From contig NZ_JAUZDX010000007.1 of the NCBI RefSeq assembly GCF_030704685.1, positions 1 to 64,000 of the forward strand: a stretch of DNA of 64,000 nucleotides. The letters run 5' to 3'. Shown piece after piece: positions 28,767 through 37,109 of this stretch (positions are counted from its first letter, which is position 1; every line of letters begins with the position of its first letter). The notes below the pieces were generated by a model that ran no database searches, was not told where the DNA came from, and saw only the letters and a list, made by a program, of their open reading frames with translations. A program made the translations under genes and the position numbers. The stretch comes from Acidovorax sp. A1169 (lineage in GTDB: Bacteria; Pseudomonadota; Gammaproteobacteria; Burkholderiales; Burkholderiaceae_C).

Positions 28767-29537
28767 CTCGCCGTCCTCAGGGATCCACAGCCGCTCCTGC
28801 ACACCGGCATCTGCGGCCAGGGCCGCCAGGCCGGACCGCGTGGTGGGGCAATGGTCCAGCGCTTCCAGGTGGTTGGCCACCACCATGCCGGGTGCCAGGG
28901 TGCAGGCCTCGATCATGTCTTTCCCATCCATGAGGATCTCGCCCCCCAGGTCGAAGCGCGCTCCGCCAGCCGGCAGCACGGCCACCTCGGGGCGCAGCCG
29001 GGTGAGGCAGTCGCGCACCTCGGGGGTGAGCACCGTGTCCCCGGCGATGTAGACGCTGGGCTCGCCCGGCATCTCGATCAGGTAGCCATGGCCATGTTCC
29101 ATGAGGCGGCCGACCCAGCCGCGCCCGTGCAGGCAGACAATGGGCGTGATGTGCCCACTGCCCAGAAAGGGCTGGCGGCCGGTGCCCACCAGCGGCAGTG
29201 CCACCAGGCCGCGCGTGGCCAGGTAGTCCGCATCGCGGGGCATGCAGAGCACGGGCGTGCCTCTCCCGCGCAGGAACTGCTTGCCCGACCGGTCCAGGTG
29301 GTCGAAGTGGCCGCGCTGGCAATGGGTGATGAGGGCATGCGTCACGCGGCCGAGCACGGCGTCGGCCCCTTCGGGCAGCTCCACGATGGGGTTGCGGCGG
29401 CGCGTGCCGCCCAGGTAGCGCAGCGTGGGCAGGCCACCCCGGCGCGAAAGCATGGGGTCGACCAGCAAGGCCACGGGTGCGCTCTGGACCGTGAATTCCA
29501 GCACGATGGTGGCATTGCGCAATTGGGTGATCTTCAT
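28752..29537 (-). CDS. MBL-fold metallo-hydrolase
   Basis: A 261-residue protein of the metallo-beta-lactamase fold (UlaG/YtnP-like group). Metal-site features are HCQRGHFDHLD (about residue 69-79, a variant of HxHxDH), PSVYIAGDTVL with the bridging Asp (about 160), and a late NHLEALDH. The N-terminal MKITQLRNATIVLEF matches the family's first strand. The first His of the HxHxDH motif is shifted by the QRG insertion, so the metal site may be atypical. No substrate can be assigned; neighbours give no clue. Confidence 0.85.
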   Translation of the reverse strand: MKITQLRNATIVLEFTVQSAPVALLVDPMLSRRGGLPTLRYLGGTRRRNPIVELPEGADAVLGRVTHALITHCQRGHFDHLDRSGKQFLRGRGTPVLCMPRDADYLATRGLVALPLVGTGRQPFLGSGHITPIVCLHGRGWVGRLMEHGHGYLIEMPGEPSVYIAGDTVLTPEVRDCLTRLRPEVAVLPAGGARFDLGGEILMDGKDMIEACTLAPGMVVANHLEALDHCPTTRSGLAALAADAGVQERLWIPEDGESRVF

Positions 29538-29628
29538 GGGGTGGTTGCAGGTGCGTTGGATGAAGCCCTATTGTTCAAAAGCGCCTGCCTGGTGAAAATG
29601 GCTGGAATGGACAATTCATTGCCAATAC

Positions 29629-30627
29629 ATGCCACGCCCGGACACTGATCCTCCTTTCCCCGCGCGCCCCCTGCGCCTGGCCCTTCTGCTGTACGAGGGC
29701 TGCATGCCGGCAGGCCTGTTCTCTACAGCCGACATGGCGCGCGCGGCCAACCTGCGCGCGGGCCGGCCGCTGTTCGACGTGCAGTGGGTGGGCCTGGACC
29801 TCCAGCCGGTCCCCACATGGCAGGGGCCGGCACTGGCGCCCACCTCAACCCTCGCGCAGGCACAGGCCGATGCCGTGCTGGTGCCGGGCCTGTGGCTGTC
29901 GTCACCTGACGAGGTGCAGGCCCAACTGCGCCCCCTGCAACCCCTGGTGCGGGCGCTGCGCGCCCTGCCGCGTCGCACGCAGGCGTGGAGCTACTGCGCC
30001 GGCGTGGTGCTGCTGGCCGCCAGCGGCCGGCTCGATGGCCACACGGCCACGGCCACCTGGTGGCTGCAGGCGGCGTTGCAGCAGGAGTTCACGGCCGTGC
30101 AATGGCGCTTCGATGAACCCCTGGTGGCGCACGCAGCGGCCACCACCGCCGCGGGGGCCAGCGGCTACCTGCCGCTGATGCTGCACGCGCTGGCGGCACG
30201 GCTGCCGCCCCAGGCAGTGCAGGACCTGCAGGAGGTGCTGATGCTGCCCCGCCCGCGCGCGACCCATCCGGTCTTTGCCGGGCTGGACCTGATGGCCCAG
30301 GCAGAGCCCGCGTTGCGCAGCGCCATGCTCTGGGTGCAGCGCAGCCCGGCCCAGGGCCTGTGCCTGGCCGACCTTGCAGCGGCCATGCACCTGTCCACCC
30401 GCACCCTGGCGCGGCGGGTGCGCGCGCACACGGGCCTGTCTGCGGCACACTGGATGCGTCGCATCAAATTGCGGCAGGCCGCAGATGCCCTGTGCCAGAC
30501 CCGCTACCCTCTCAAGCGTATCGCCCAGGACCTGGGTTTTGCCAGCGAGGCCGGCCTGCACCGGGCCTTTGCCCATGCCACCGGCCAGACCCCCATGGCC
30601 TACCGCACGGCCCACGGCAACCATTGA
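29629..30627 (+). CDS. GlxA family transcriptional regulator (DJ-1/PfpI + AraC)
   Basis: A 332-residue fusion. The N-terminal DJ-1/PfpI domain (about 15-190) has the nucleophile-elbow Cys in WSYCAGVVLLAASGRLDGHT. The C-terminal AraC-type double HTH (about 235-328) includes LCLADLAAAMHLSTRTLARR and RYPLKRIAQDLGFASEAGLH. GlxA-type regulators often control catabolic operons. It is followed 32 bases later by the polyphosphate kinase gene, which has its own ribosome site. Ligand unknown. Confidence 0.9.
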   Translation: MPRPDTDPPFPARPLRLALLLYEGCMPAGLFSTADMARAANLRAGRPLFDVQWVGLDLQPVPTWQGPALAPTSTLAQAQADAVLVPGLWLSSPDEVQAQLRPLQPLVRALRALPRRTQAWSYCAGVVLLAASGRLDGHTATATWWLQAALQQEFTAVQWRFDEPLVAHAAATTAAGASGYLPLMLHALAARLPPQAVQDLQEVLMLPRPRATHPVFAGLDLMAQAEPALRSAMLWVQRSPAQGLCLADLAAAMHLSTRTLARRVRAHTGLSAAHWMRRIKLRQAADALCQTRYPLKRIAQDLGFASEAGLHRAFAHATGQTPMAYRTAHGNH

Positions 30628-30659
30628 TATCCCTTTCCACACCACCGGAGACGCACACC

Positions 30660-31520
30660 ATGACCCCTCCCTTCCAGAGCAGCAGCAAGGCCTTCGGCGA
30701 GCGCTGGTCGGCCTGGCAGCCCAAGGCAGGCGGCAAGAAAGGCAAAACCTCTACCCTGGCCGACTGGGAACCGGGCGCCAAGCCGTTCTCGCTGGGCAGC
30801 AAGGCCGAGGACAAGGCTGCCGTCGAAGCCCTGGCGCTGGAGCTCGACGAGTTGCAGAACCTGTTCTATGCCGACAAGCGCTACAAGCTGCTGGTGGTGC
30901 TGCAGGGCACCGACACCTCGGGCAAGGACGGCACCATCCGCGGCGTGTTCGGCCGCATGAGCGCACTGGGCGTACACACCATCGGCTGGAAGGCGCCCAC
31001 CGAGACCGAACGCGCGCACGACTACCTCTGGCGCATCCACCAGCAGGTGCCGCAGGCGGGCGACATCACGGTCTTCAACCGCAGCCACTACGAGGACGTG
31101 CTGGTGCCCGTGGTCAACGGCTGGATCACGCCCGAACAGCAGCAACAGCGCCTGGCGCACATCAACGATTTCGAGCGCATGCTCAGCGAGACGGGCACCA
31201 TCGTGCTCAAGTTTCTGCTGCATATCAGCCCCGAGGAGCAGCGCCTGCGCCTGCAGGAGCGGCTGGACGACCCCGCCAAGCACTGGAAGTTCAGCATGGG
31301 CGACATCGAAGTGCGCAAGCAGTGGAAGGACTACCGCCGGGCCTACGACACCCTGCTCAACGCCACGCACACGGCCTGGGCACCCTGGACCATCGTGCCG
31401 GCCGACTCCAAGACCCACCGCAACCTGATGATCGCCAGCGTGCTGCGCCAGGTGCTGCAGAACCTCAACCTGCGCTATCCGCCGGGCGACCCGCTGCTGG
31501 CAGATTTCAAGGTGGAGTGA
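30660..31520 (+). CDS. ppk2: Polyphosphate kinase 2 family phosphotransferase
   Basis: A 286-residue PPK2-family enzyme that transfers phosphate between polyphosphate and nucleotides. Walker A is LQGTDTSGKDG (about 79-89). The second conserved block is FNRSHYEDVLVP (about 138), and the lid Arg/Lys region is RLDDPAKHWKFSMGDIE. The FNRSHYEDVL block and DYLWRIH resemble class III members that act on AMP and ADP, but subclass assignment needs alignment. ATG 30660 follows GGAGACGCACACC. Confidence 0.92.
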   Translation: MTPPFQSSSKAFGERWSAWQPKAGGKKGKTSTLADWEPGAKPFSLGSKAEDKAAVEALALELDELQNLFYADKRYKLLVVLQGTDTSGKDGTIRGVFGRMSALGVHTIGWKAPTETERAHDYLWRIHQQVPQAGDITVFNRSHYEDVLVPVVNGWITPEQQQQRLAHINDFERMLSETGTIVLKFLLHISPEEQRLRLQERLDDPAKHWKFSMGDIEVRKQWKDYRRAYDTLLNATHTAWAPWTIVPADSKTHRNLMIASVLRQVLQNLNLRYPPGDPLLADFKVE

Positions 31521-31539
31521 GCACTCCCCGGGGCCTCTA

Positions 31540-32460
31540 TCAGGCCTCTCCCACGGCCTGGGCGATGAGCCGCTCACCATGCGACTGCAGCAGCGACACC
31601 AGCCGCCGTGAGGCGGGTGACAGGTAGCCGTCGCGCCGGTAGGTCACGCCCAGCGGGCGTATCAAAGTGGTTTCGGCCAGCGGCACCTCGCGCAAGGCGC
31701 CCTTGCTGGCCGCCACCAGCGTGCGCCGCGAGACGAAGCTCAGCAGCCCCGTGCGCGCGATCAGCGCGGGCAGCAGGGGGATGGAGTTGGCGGTGATCTG
31801 CACGCGGGGGGTGCCCAGGCCGCGCGAGTGGAACACCGCGTCCAGCCACTGGCGGCTGGGAATGGACGCGCTGGGCAGTGCCCAGGCGTGCGCGAGCAGG
31901 CTGTGCAGCGTGATCTCCCGCAGATCGAACACCGGGTGATCGGGGCTGGTGGCGACCACCACGGCATCTTCGAAGATGGAGTGCGTCTGGAACTGTGCAT
32001 CCGGCGCGGGCACCAGGCCGATGAGCAGGTCGATGCCGCCTTCGCTGAGGCGCTGGCGCAGCTCCATGCTCGGGCCCACGGTGATGTCGATGGTGGTGCG
32101 GGGCGCCTCGGACAGCAGCAACTGGCACAGCGCCGGCAGCACATGGTCGGCAGCAATCGGCCCGCTGCCGATGCGCACGTGCCCCGCATGGCCTTGCGCG
32201 AAGTCGGCCACCTCGCGCATGGCCTCGTCCGAAGCGCTGCGCAGCAGCCGTGCGCGGGCCAGCAGCACCTCGCCCACGGCGGTGAGCTGGATGCCGCGCC
32301 CCGCGCGGTGGAACAGCGGTGCACCAAACGATTCCTCCAGCCGCTGGATGGACTTGCTCAGCGCGGGCTGGGTGCGGCCCAGGCGCTCGGCAGCCTGGCC
32401 CAGATGGCCCAGTTCGGCCACCGTTTCGAAGTAGCCCAGATCGCGCAAGTTGACGGCCAT
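31540..32460 (-). CDS. LysR family transcriptional regulator
   Basis: A 306-residue LysR-type regulator. The HTH covers residues 1-60 (LRDLGYFETVAELGHLGQAA, then RTQPALSKSIQRLEESFG). The effector-binding domain starts near 90 (GHVRIGSGPIAADHVLPALC). It is divergent from a three-gene set (Bug receptor, 2-hydroxyacid dehydrogenase, RraA-like protein), its presumed target. ATG 32460 is the only start that fits the HTH position. Confidence 0.92.
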   Translation of the reverse strand: MAVNLRDLGYFETVAELGHLGQAAERLGRTQPALSKSIQRLEESFGAPLFHRAGRGIQLTAVGEVLLARARLLRSASDEAMREVADFAQGHAGHVRIGSGPIAADHVLPALCQLLLSEAPRTTIDITVGPSMELRQRLSEGGIDLLIGLVPAPDAQFQTHSIFEDAVVVATSPDHPVFDLREITLHSLLAHAWALPSASIPSRQWLDAVFHSRGLGTPRVQITANSIPLLPALIARTGLLSFVSRRTLVAASKGALREVPLAETTLIRPLGVTYRRDGYLSPASRRLVSLLQSHGERLIAQAVGEA

Positions 32461-32461
32461 C

Positions 32462-32494
32462 AATTCATGAAAAAAAGAAATGAATGAATGAATT
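32462..32494. promoter_or_regulatory. Candidate LysR operator with ATGA tandem repeats
   Basis: AATTCAT at 32462-32468 is inverted as ATGAATT at 32488-32494, and TGAATGAATGAA forms a short tandem repeat between them. The position, directly upstream of the LysR ATG and 73 bases before the Bug receptor start, suggests autoregulation and control of the divergent operon. Confidence 0.4.
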
Positions 32495-32566
32495 TTATCC
32501 AATAGACGGGAATGGTTTGGGCGCCACAGAATCCGCTCGCCCAGACCCATAAACCGGAGACACACC

Positions 32567-33550
32567 TTGATCCATCGACGCACCTTGCTCACCACTGCGG
32601 CCGCCGCTGCCCTGCTGCCGCTGACCGCCATGGCCCAGGCCACGGATGCCTGGCCACAGCGCCCCATCCGGCTGGTGGTGCCCTTCCCGCCCGGCGGCAG
32701 CGCCGACTTCCTGGGCCGCCTGGTGGCCGAAAAGATCACCCTGGCCACGGGCTGGGTGATGGTGGTGGAAAACCGCGCGGGCGCGGCAGGCAACATCGGC
32801 CTGGACGCCATAGCCAAGGCAGCGCCCGACGGCTACACCATCGGCATCGGGCAGACGGCGAACATGGCCATCAACCCCTCCCTGTATGCCAGGATGCCCT
32901 TCGACCCGCTCAAGGACCTGGCGCCGGTGGCCCTGGTCGCCTCGCAGCCCATGGTGGTCACGGTGAAGGCCGATGCCCCCTACCGCAGCCTGGCCGAACT
33001 GGTGGCGGCCGCCAAAAAGAGCGCCGAGTCGATGCGCGTGGCCTTTGCCGGCAACGGCACGGTGGCCCACCTGGCCATCGAGCTGCTGGAGCGGCGTGCG
33101 GGCATTGCGCTGGTGAACGTGCCCTACAAGGGCGCGGGCCCTGCCGTGAACGACCTGCGCGCCGGCCATGTGGATTTCTTCGTCGGCAACTCGATCTCGG
33201 TGCTTGGCCAGGTCAACGGCGGCAGCCTGCGCGCGCTGGCCGTGACCTCGCCCACGCGTCTGAATGCGCTGCCCGCCGTGCCCACGGTGGCAGAGTCGGG
33301 CTTTGCGGACTTCGACGCGCAGACCTGGTCGGGCGTGGTCACGCCGGCCGGCGTGACCACGCCCATCCTGGCGCGCCTGTACACCGAGGTCACCCGCGTG
33401 ATCGCGCGGCCCGACGTGCTGGCCAAGTTCGCCGCCGAGGGCAGCACACCCGCCACCGGCCGCAGCATGCAGCAGTTTGCCGAACTGGTGCGCTCCGAGC
33501 ACCGCAGCTGGGGCGACCTGGTGCGCCAGGCGAAGATTCAGCTCGACTGA
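32567..33550 (+). CDS. Bug-family tripartite tricarboxylate transporter receptor
   Basis: A 327-residue periplasmic carboxylate receptor. The export signal MIHRRTLLTTAAAAALLPLT ends at AMAQA. The mature start contains RPIRLVVPFPPGGSADFLGR, and VPYKGAGPAVNDLRAGHVDF is the second family motif. Start is a TTG at 32567 with GGAGA ten bases upstream; an ATG further in would remove most of the signal peptide. No TctAB permease is present. It leads a likely operon with the dehydrogenase two bases downstream and the RraA-like gene after that. Confidence 0.92.
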   Translation: MIHRRTLLTTAAAAALLPLTAMAQATDAWPQRPIRLVVPFPPGGSADFLGRLVAEKITLATGWVMVVENRAGAAGNIGLDAIAKAAPDGYTIGIGQTANMAINPSLYARMPFDPLKDLAPVALVASQPMVVTVKADAPYRSLAELVAAAKKSAESMRVAFAGNGTVAHLAIELLERRAGIALVNVPYKGAGPAVNDLRAGHVDFFVGNSISVLGQVNGGSLRALAVTSPTRLNALPAVPTVAESGFADFDAQTWSGVVTPAGVTTPILARLYTEVTRVIARPDVLAKFAAEGSTPATGRSMQQFAELVRSEHRSWGDLVRQAKIQLD

Positions 33551-33552
33551 CC

Positions 33553-34566
33553 ATGGCCCAGCTCTCCGCCCCCCTCACCGTCTTTGTCACGGCGCCCACG
33601 CTGGCACGCACCGGCACTGATCTGCTGGAGCAAGCCGGCTGCCGCGTCCTCTACCTGCCCGACGGCCAGGACCGATCCGCCGTGGGCCGTATCCTCTCCG
33701 CCGAGCCCGTGGATGCCATCATCTCGCGCACGGCCCTGCTGACCGCCGCAGACCTGGCGGCCTGCCCCACGCTGCGCATCATCTGCAAGCACGGTGTGGG
33801 CGTGAGCAACATCGACGTGGATACCGCCACGCAGCGTGGCATCCCCGTGTGCGTGACGCCCGGGGCCAACGCCCAGTCGGTCGCCGAAATGGCCTGGGGC
33901 CTGATCTTTGCGGCGGCGCGCCGCATCGCCTGGATGGACGCCGAGCTGCGCTCGGGCCGCTGGTCGCGCGCGCAGGATGGCCTGCAACTGCAGGGCCACA
34001 CCCTCGGCCTGGTAGGCTTTGGCGAAGTGGGCCAGCGCGTGGCGCGCGTGGCACTGGCACTGGGCATGCCCGTGGTGGCCTTCGACCCAGGCCTTCGCGC
34101 CGTGCCCCGGGGCCTGGAGGCAGTGCGCCTGCTGCCCACCGTAGACGCGGTGGTGCAGGCGGCCGATGTGCTGAGCCTGCATGTACCGCTCAACAGCGCC
34201 ACGCGCGGCCTGATGGACGCCGCGCGCATCGCGCAGATGCGCCCTGGCTCCATCCTGATCAACACCGCACGCGGCGAGGTGGTGGACGAACCCGCACTCA
34301 TCGACGCACTGCGCAGCGGGCAATTGTTTGCAGCCGGACTGGACACCATGGCGGTCGAGCCTCTGCCGCCGGACAGCCCCCTGCTGGCACTGCCCAGCGT
34401 GGTGCTGACTCCCCATGTGGGCGGCTCCACCCCGGCCGCGCTCGCCGCCATGGCCCGTGGTGCTGCGCAGACCGTGCTCGCTGCGCTTTTGCACGGACAA
34501 ATCGATCCCGCCCACTGCGTGAACCCGCAGGTGCTTTCCTCCTTTTCTCAACGAGCACTGCCATGA
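33553..34566 (+). CDS. D-2-hydroxyacid dehydrogenase (PGDH-like)
   Basis: A 337-residue NAD-dependent D-2-hydroxyacid dehydrogenase. The Rossmann motif is GLVGFGEVGQRVAR (about 153-166). The catalytic Arg is in NTARGEVVDEPAL (about 240), Glu in TMAVEPLP (about 270) and His in LTPHVGGST (about 290). Length suits glyoxylate/hydroxypyruvate reductases and short SerA-like enzymes with no ACT domain. It starts two bases after the Bug-receptor stop, and its stop overlaps the next start (ATGA). A role in oxidising or reducing the imported organic acid is likely. Confidence 0.92.
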   Translation: MAQLSAPLTVFVTAPTLARTGTDLLEQAGCRVLYLPDGQDRSAVGRILSAEPVDAIISRTALLTAADLAACPTLRIICKHGVGVSNIDVDTATQRGIPVCVTPGANAQSVAEMAWGLIFAAARRIAWMDAELRSGRWSRAQDGLQLQGHTLGLVGFGEVGQRVARVALALGMPVVAFDPGLRAVPRGLEAVRLLPTVDAVVQAADVLSLHVPLNSATRGLMDAARIAQMRPGSILINTARGEVVDEPALIDALRSGQLFAAGLDTMAVEPLPPDSPLLALPSVVLTPHVGGSTPAALAAMARGAAQTVLAALLHGQIDPAHCVNPQVLSSFSQRALP

Positions 34567-35279
34567 CCCCTGCCACTCCCCCCACCCCTTCCTCCCCGAG
34601 CGCGTGGCCGCCGGGCTACCGCATAGAGCCCCGCCAGGACCGCCTTCCCGCCGCGCTGGTTGACGCTTTCCGCAGCATTCCCGTGGCCGTGGCCGCCGAC
34701 TGCATGGGCCGCAGCGTGGGTGCCATGGGTCTGCACGGCTACCACGAGAATCTGGCCACCGTGCTGTGCGGTCCGGCTGTCACCGTGCGCGTGCGCCCGG
34801 GCGACAACCTCATGATCCACAAGGCGCTGATGATGGTGCAGCCCGGCGACGTGCTGGTGATCGACGGCGGTGGCGATCTCACGCAGGCGCTGATGGGCGG
34901 GCTGATGCGCACCACCTGCCTGGTCCGGCAGCTCGGCGGCCTGGTGATCGACGGCGCCGTGCGCGACCGGCTGGAATGGGCCGAGGGCGGGCTGCCGGTC
35001 TTCGCCCGTGGCCACACGCACCGCGGGCCCAGCAAGGAGGGCCCGGGCGAGATCAATGTGCCCATCGCATGCGCAGGCCTGGCCGTGCTGCCGGGCGACC
35101 TGGTGCTGGGCGATGCCGACGGCGTCATCGCCATCCCCGCCGCCGATGCAGCCACGGTGCTGGAACGCGCGCACCTGCACCTGGAGAAGGAGGCGCGCAT
35201 CCGCGCGAGCAACCTCGCGGGCACGTCCGACCCGGAGCGTTTCAACGCAATGCTGCGCGCCAAGGGCCTTCCTGTGTGA
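34563..35279 (+). CDS. RraA/HMG-CHA aldolase family protein
   Basis: A 238-residue member of the RraA / 4-hydroxy-4-methyl-2-oxoglutarate aldolase family. Diagnostic parts are VAADCMGRSVGAMG near the N-terminus, the central GDVLVIDGGGDLTQALMGG, and LGGLVIDGAVRDRLEW with the Arg-Asp pair that binds substrate and Mg. True RraA (RNase E inhibitor) is about 160 residues; this longer form and its operon with a receptor and dehydrogenase favour an aldolase/oxaloacetate-decarboxylase role. The ATGA overlap couples it to the dehydrogenase gene. Confidence 0.87.
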   Translation: MTPATPPTPSSPSAWPPGYRIEPRQDRLPAALVDAFRSIPVAVAADCMGRSVGAMGLHGYHENLATVLCGPAVTVRVRPGDNLMIHKALMMVQPGDVLVIDGGGDLTQALMGGLMRTTCLVRQLGGLVIDGAVRDRLEWAEGGLPVFARGHTHRGPSKEGPGEINVPIACAGLAVLPGDLVLGDADGVIAIPAADAATVLERAHLHLEKEARIRASNLAGTSDPERFNAMLRAKGLPV

Positions 35280-35398
35280 CTGGCAAGGAAAGGGAGCAGG
35301 CGGGCAGCATCGGCGGCGATGGCCAGCAGCGCTTTCGCAGAGAGGCCCGAGCGCTATTCATTTCGGAGCGCTTGGCCGCCAGGGACGGATTTCCCAGT

Positions 35399-35417
35399 TT
35401 ATGCATCGATTGCATAA
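35399..35417. promoter_or_regulatory. Palindromic operator candidate upstream of gdhA
   Basis: TTATGCA-TCGAT-TGCATAA is a perfect 7-5-7 inverted repeat 84 bases before the glutamate dehydrogenase start. The same ATGCA-N5-TGCAT core occurs upstream of pckG at 59426-59444. A dimeric repressor or activator site is inferred. Confidence 0.5.
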
Positions 35418-35500
35418 CCCTGTAACACTCTTGCCTTGGACAGCCTTGCGGGGCAGGAATAAGCTTCGTGGCTTGAACTTATCCCACAAGGAAATTCACC

Positions 35501-36823
35501 ATGTCGCAATCTTCCGGCGCTCCGGCCACCCCTTCCAAACTGGGCGCCGTGCACACCCTGCCTTCGTACCTGCAGGCCGACAACCTCGGCCCCTGGGGCA
35601 TCTACCTGCAGCAGGTGGACCGCGTCACGCCCTACCTCGGCCACCTGGCCCGCTGGGTGGAAACCCTCAAGCGCCCCAAGCGCGCACTGATCGTGGACGT
35701 GCCGATCGAGCTGGACAACGGCACCATCGCCCACTTCGAGGGCTACCGCGTGCAGCACAACACCTCGCGTGGCCCCGGCAAGGGCGGCGTGCGCTTCCAC
35801 CAGGACGTGACACTGTCGGAAGTGATGGCCCTGTCGGCCTGGATGTCGATCAAGAACGCGGCGGTGAACGTGCCCTACGGCGGTGCCAAGGGCGGCATCC
35901 GCGTGGACCCCAAGAAGCTCTCCATGGGTGAACTGGAACGCCTGACGCGCCGCTACACCAGCGAGATCGGCATCATCATCGGCCCCACCAAGGACATCCC
36001 TGCGCCCGACGTGAACACCAACGGCCAGATCATGGCCTGGATGATGGACACCTACTCCATGAACACCGGCTCCACCGCCACTGGGGTGGTCACCGGCAAG
36101 CCCGTGGACCTGGGCGGCTCGCTGGGCCGTGTGGAAGCCACCGGCCGCGGCGTGTTCACCGTGGGTGTGGAAGCCGCCAAGCTCACCGGCCTGCAACTCG
36201 AAGGCGCACGCCTGGCGGTGCAGGGCTTCGGCAACGTCGGCGGCATCGCAGCCAAGCTGTTTGCCGAAGCCGGTGCCAAGGTGGTGGCCGTGCAGGACCA
36301 CACCGGCACCATCTTCAACGGCAAGGGTCTTGATGTGCCGGCGCTGCTGGCCCATGTGAAGATCCGTGGAGGCGTGGGCGACTTTGCCGGTGCCGAAGCC
36401 ATGAAGCCCGAGGAATTCTGGGGCGTGGATTGCGAGATCCTGATCCCTGCCGCCCTGGAAGGCCAGATCACCGAGCACAACGCCGGCCAGATCAAGGCCA
36501 AGCTGGTGATCGAGGGGGCCAACGGCCCCACCACCCCCGAGGCGGACGACATCCTGCACGACAAGGGCGTGCTGGTGCTGCCCGACGTGATCGCCAACGC
36601 CGGCGGTGTGACGGTGAGCTACTTTGAATGGGTGCAGGATTTCTCCAGCTTCTTCTGGAGCGAGGACGAGATCAACGCCCGCCTGGTGCGCATCATGCAG
36701 GACGCCTTTGCCGGCGTGTGGCAGGTGGCCCAGGAGCACAAGGTGAGCCTGCGCACCGCCACCTTCATCGTGGCCTGCCAGCGCATTCTGCACGCCCGCG
36801 AAATGCGCGGCCTGTATCCTTGA
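35501..36823 (+). CDS. gdhA: Glutamate dehydrogenase (Glu/Leu/Phe/Val family)
   Basis: A 440-residue hexameric-type glutamate dehydrogenase interconverting glutamate and 2-oxoglutarate plus ammonia. The signature [17 protein letters not shown] holds the catalytic Lys (about 130). The dinucleotide fold follows with [17 protein letters not shown] (about 240-256), and [14 protein letters not shown] is typical. Length near 440 fits the small bacterial class. AAGGAAATTCACC precedes the ATG. The 221-base upstream region holds the palindrome at 35399; a terminator follows the gene. Ammonia released by the amide operon would be a natural substrate. Confidence 0.95.
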   Translation: MSQSSGAPATPSKLGAVHTLPSYLQADNLGPWGIYLQQVDRVTPYLGHLARWVETLKRPKRALIVDVPIELDNGTIAHFEGYRVQHNTSRGPGKGGVRFHQDVTLSEVMALSAWMSIKNAAVNVPYGGAKGGIRVDPKKLSMGELERLTRRYTSEIGIIIGPTKDIPAPDVNTNGQIMAWMMDTYSMNTGSTATGVVTGKPVDLGGSLGRVEATGRGVFTVGVEAAKLTGLQLEGARLAVQGFGNVGGIAAKLFAEAGAKVVAVQDHTGTIFNGKGLDVPALLAHVKIRGGVGDFAGAEAMKPEEFWGVDCEILIPAALEGQITEHNAGQIKAKLVIEGANGPTTPEADDILHDKGVLVLPDVIANAGGVTVSYFEWVQDFSSFFWSEDEINARLVRIMQDAFAGVWQVAQEHKVSLRTATFIVACQRILHAREMRGLYP

Positions 36824-36878
36824 GTCCCTGCTCTATCCAGAACTGAAGCGGCCCACCCGACCGCCCTCATTCGAAGCC

Positions 36879-36914
36879 AACCGCCAGCGCCGCACCCGGC
36901 CCTGGCGGTTTTTT
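36879..36914 (+). terminator. Rho-independent terminator of gdhA
   Basis: AACCGCCAG (36879-36887) pairs perfectly with CTGGCGGTT (36902-36910) across a 14-base loop and is followed by a six-T tract. It lies 55 bases after the gdhA stop. The remaining bases to 37109 show no other clear element. Confidence 0.85.
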
Positions 36915-37109
36915 CATTGCAGGCGCTCCTGCGGAAGAGGCTGTTGCGCGCGGGCGACGCTGCGCAGCCGCGTTGGTGCCTGTTGTCGGCATGAAGCGAC
37001 CGCTTGGCGTTGCCTGAAACAGGCGGATACGAGGGCCAACAAATGGAAATGTTTGCCCCGGAAGGTGCATGGGAGACTGCCTGGCATCACGCCCAACCAG
37101 GAGACAACG

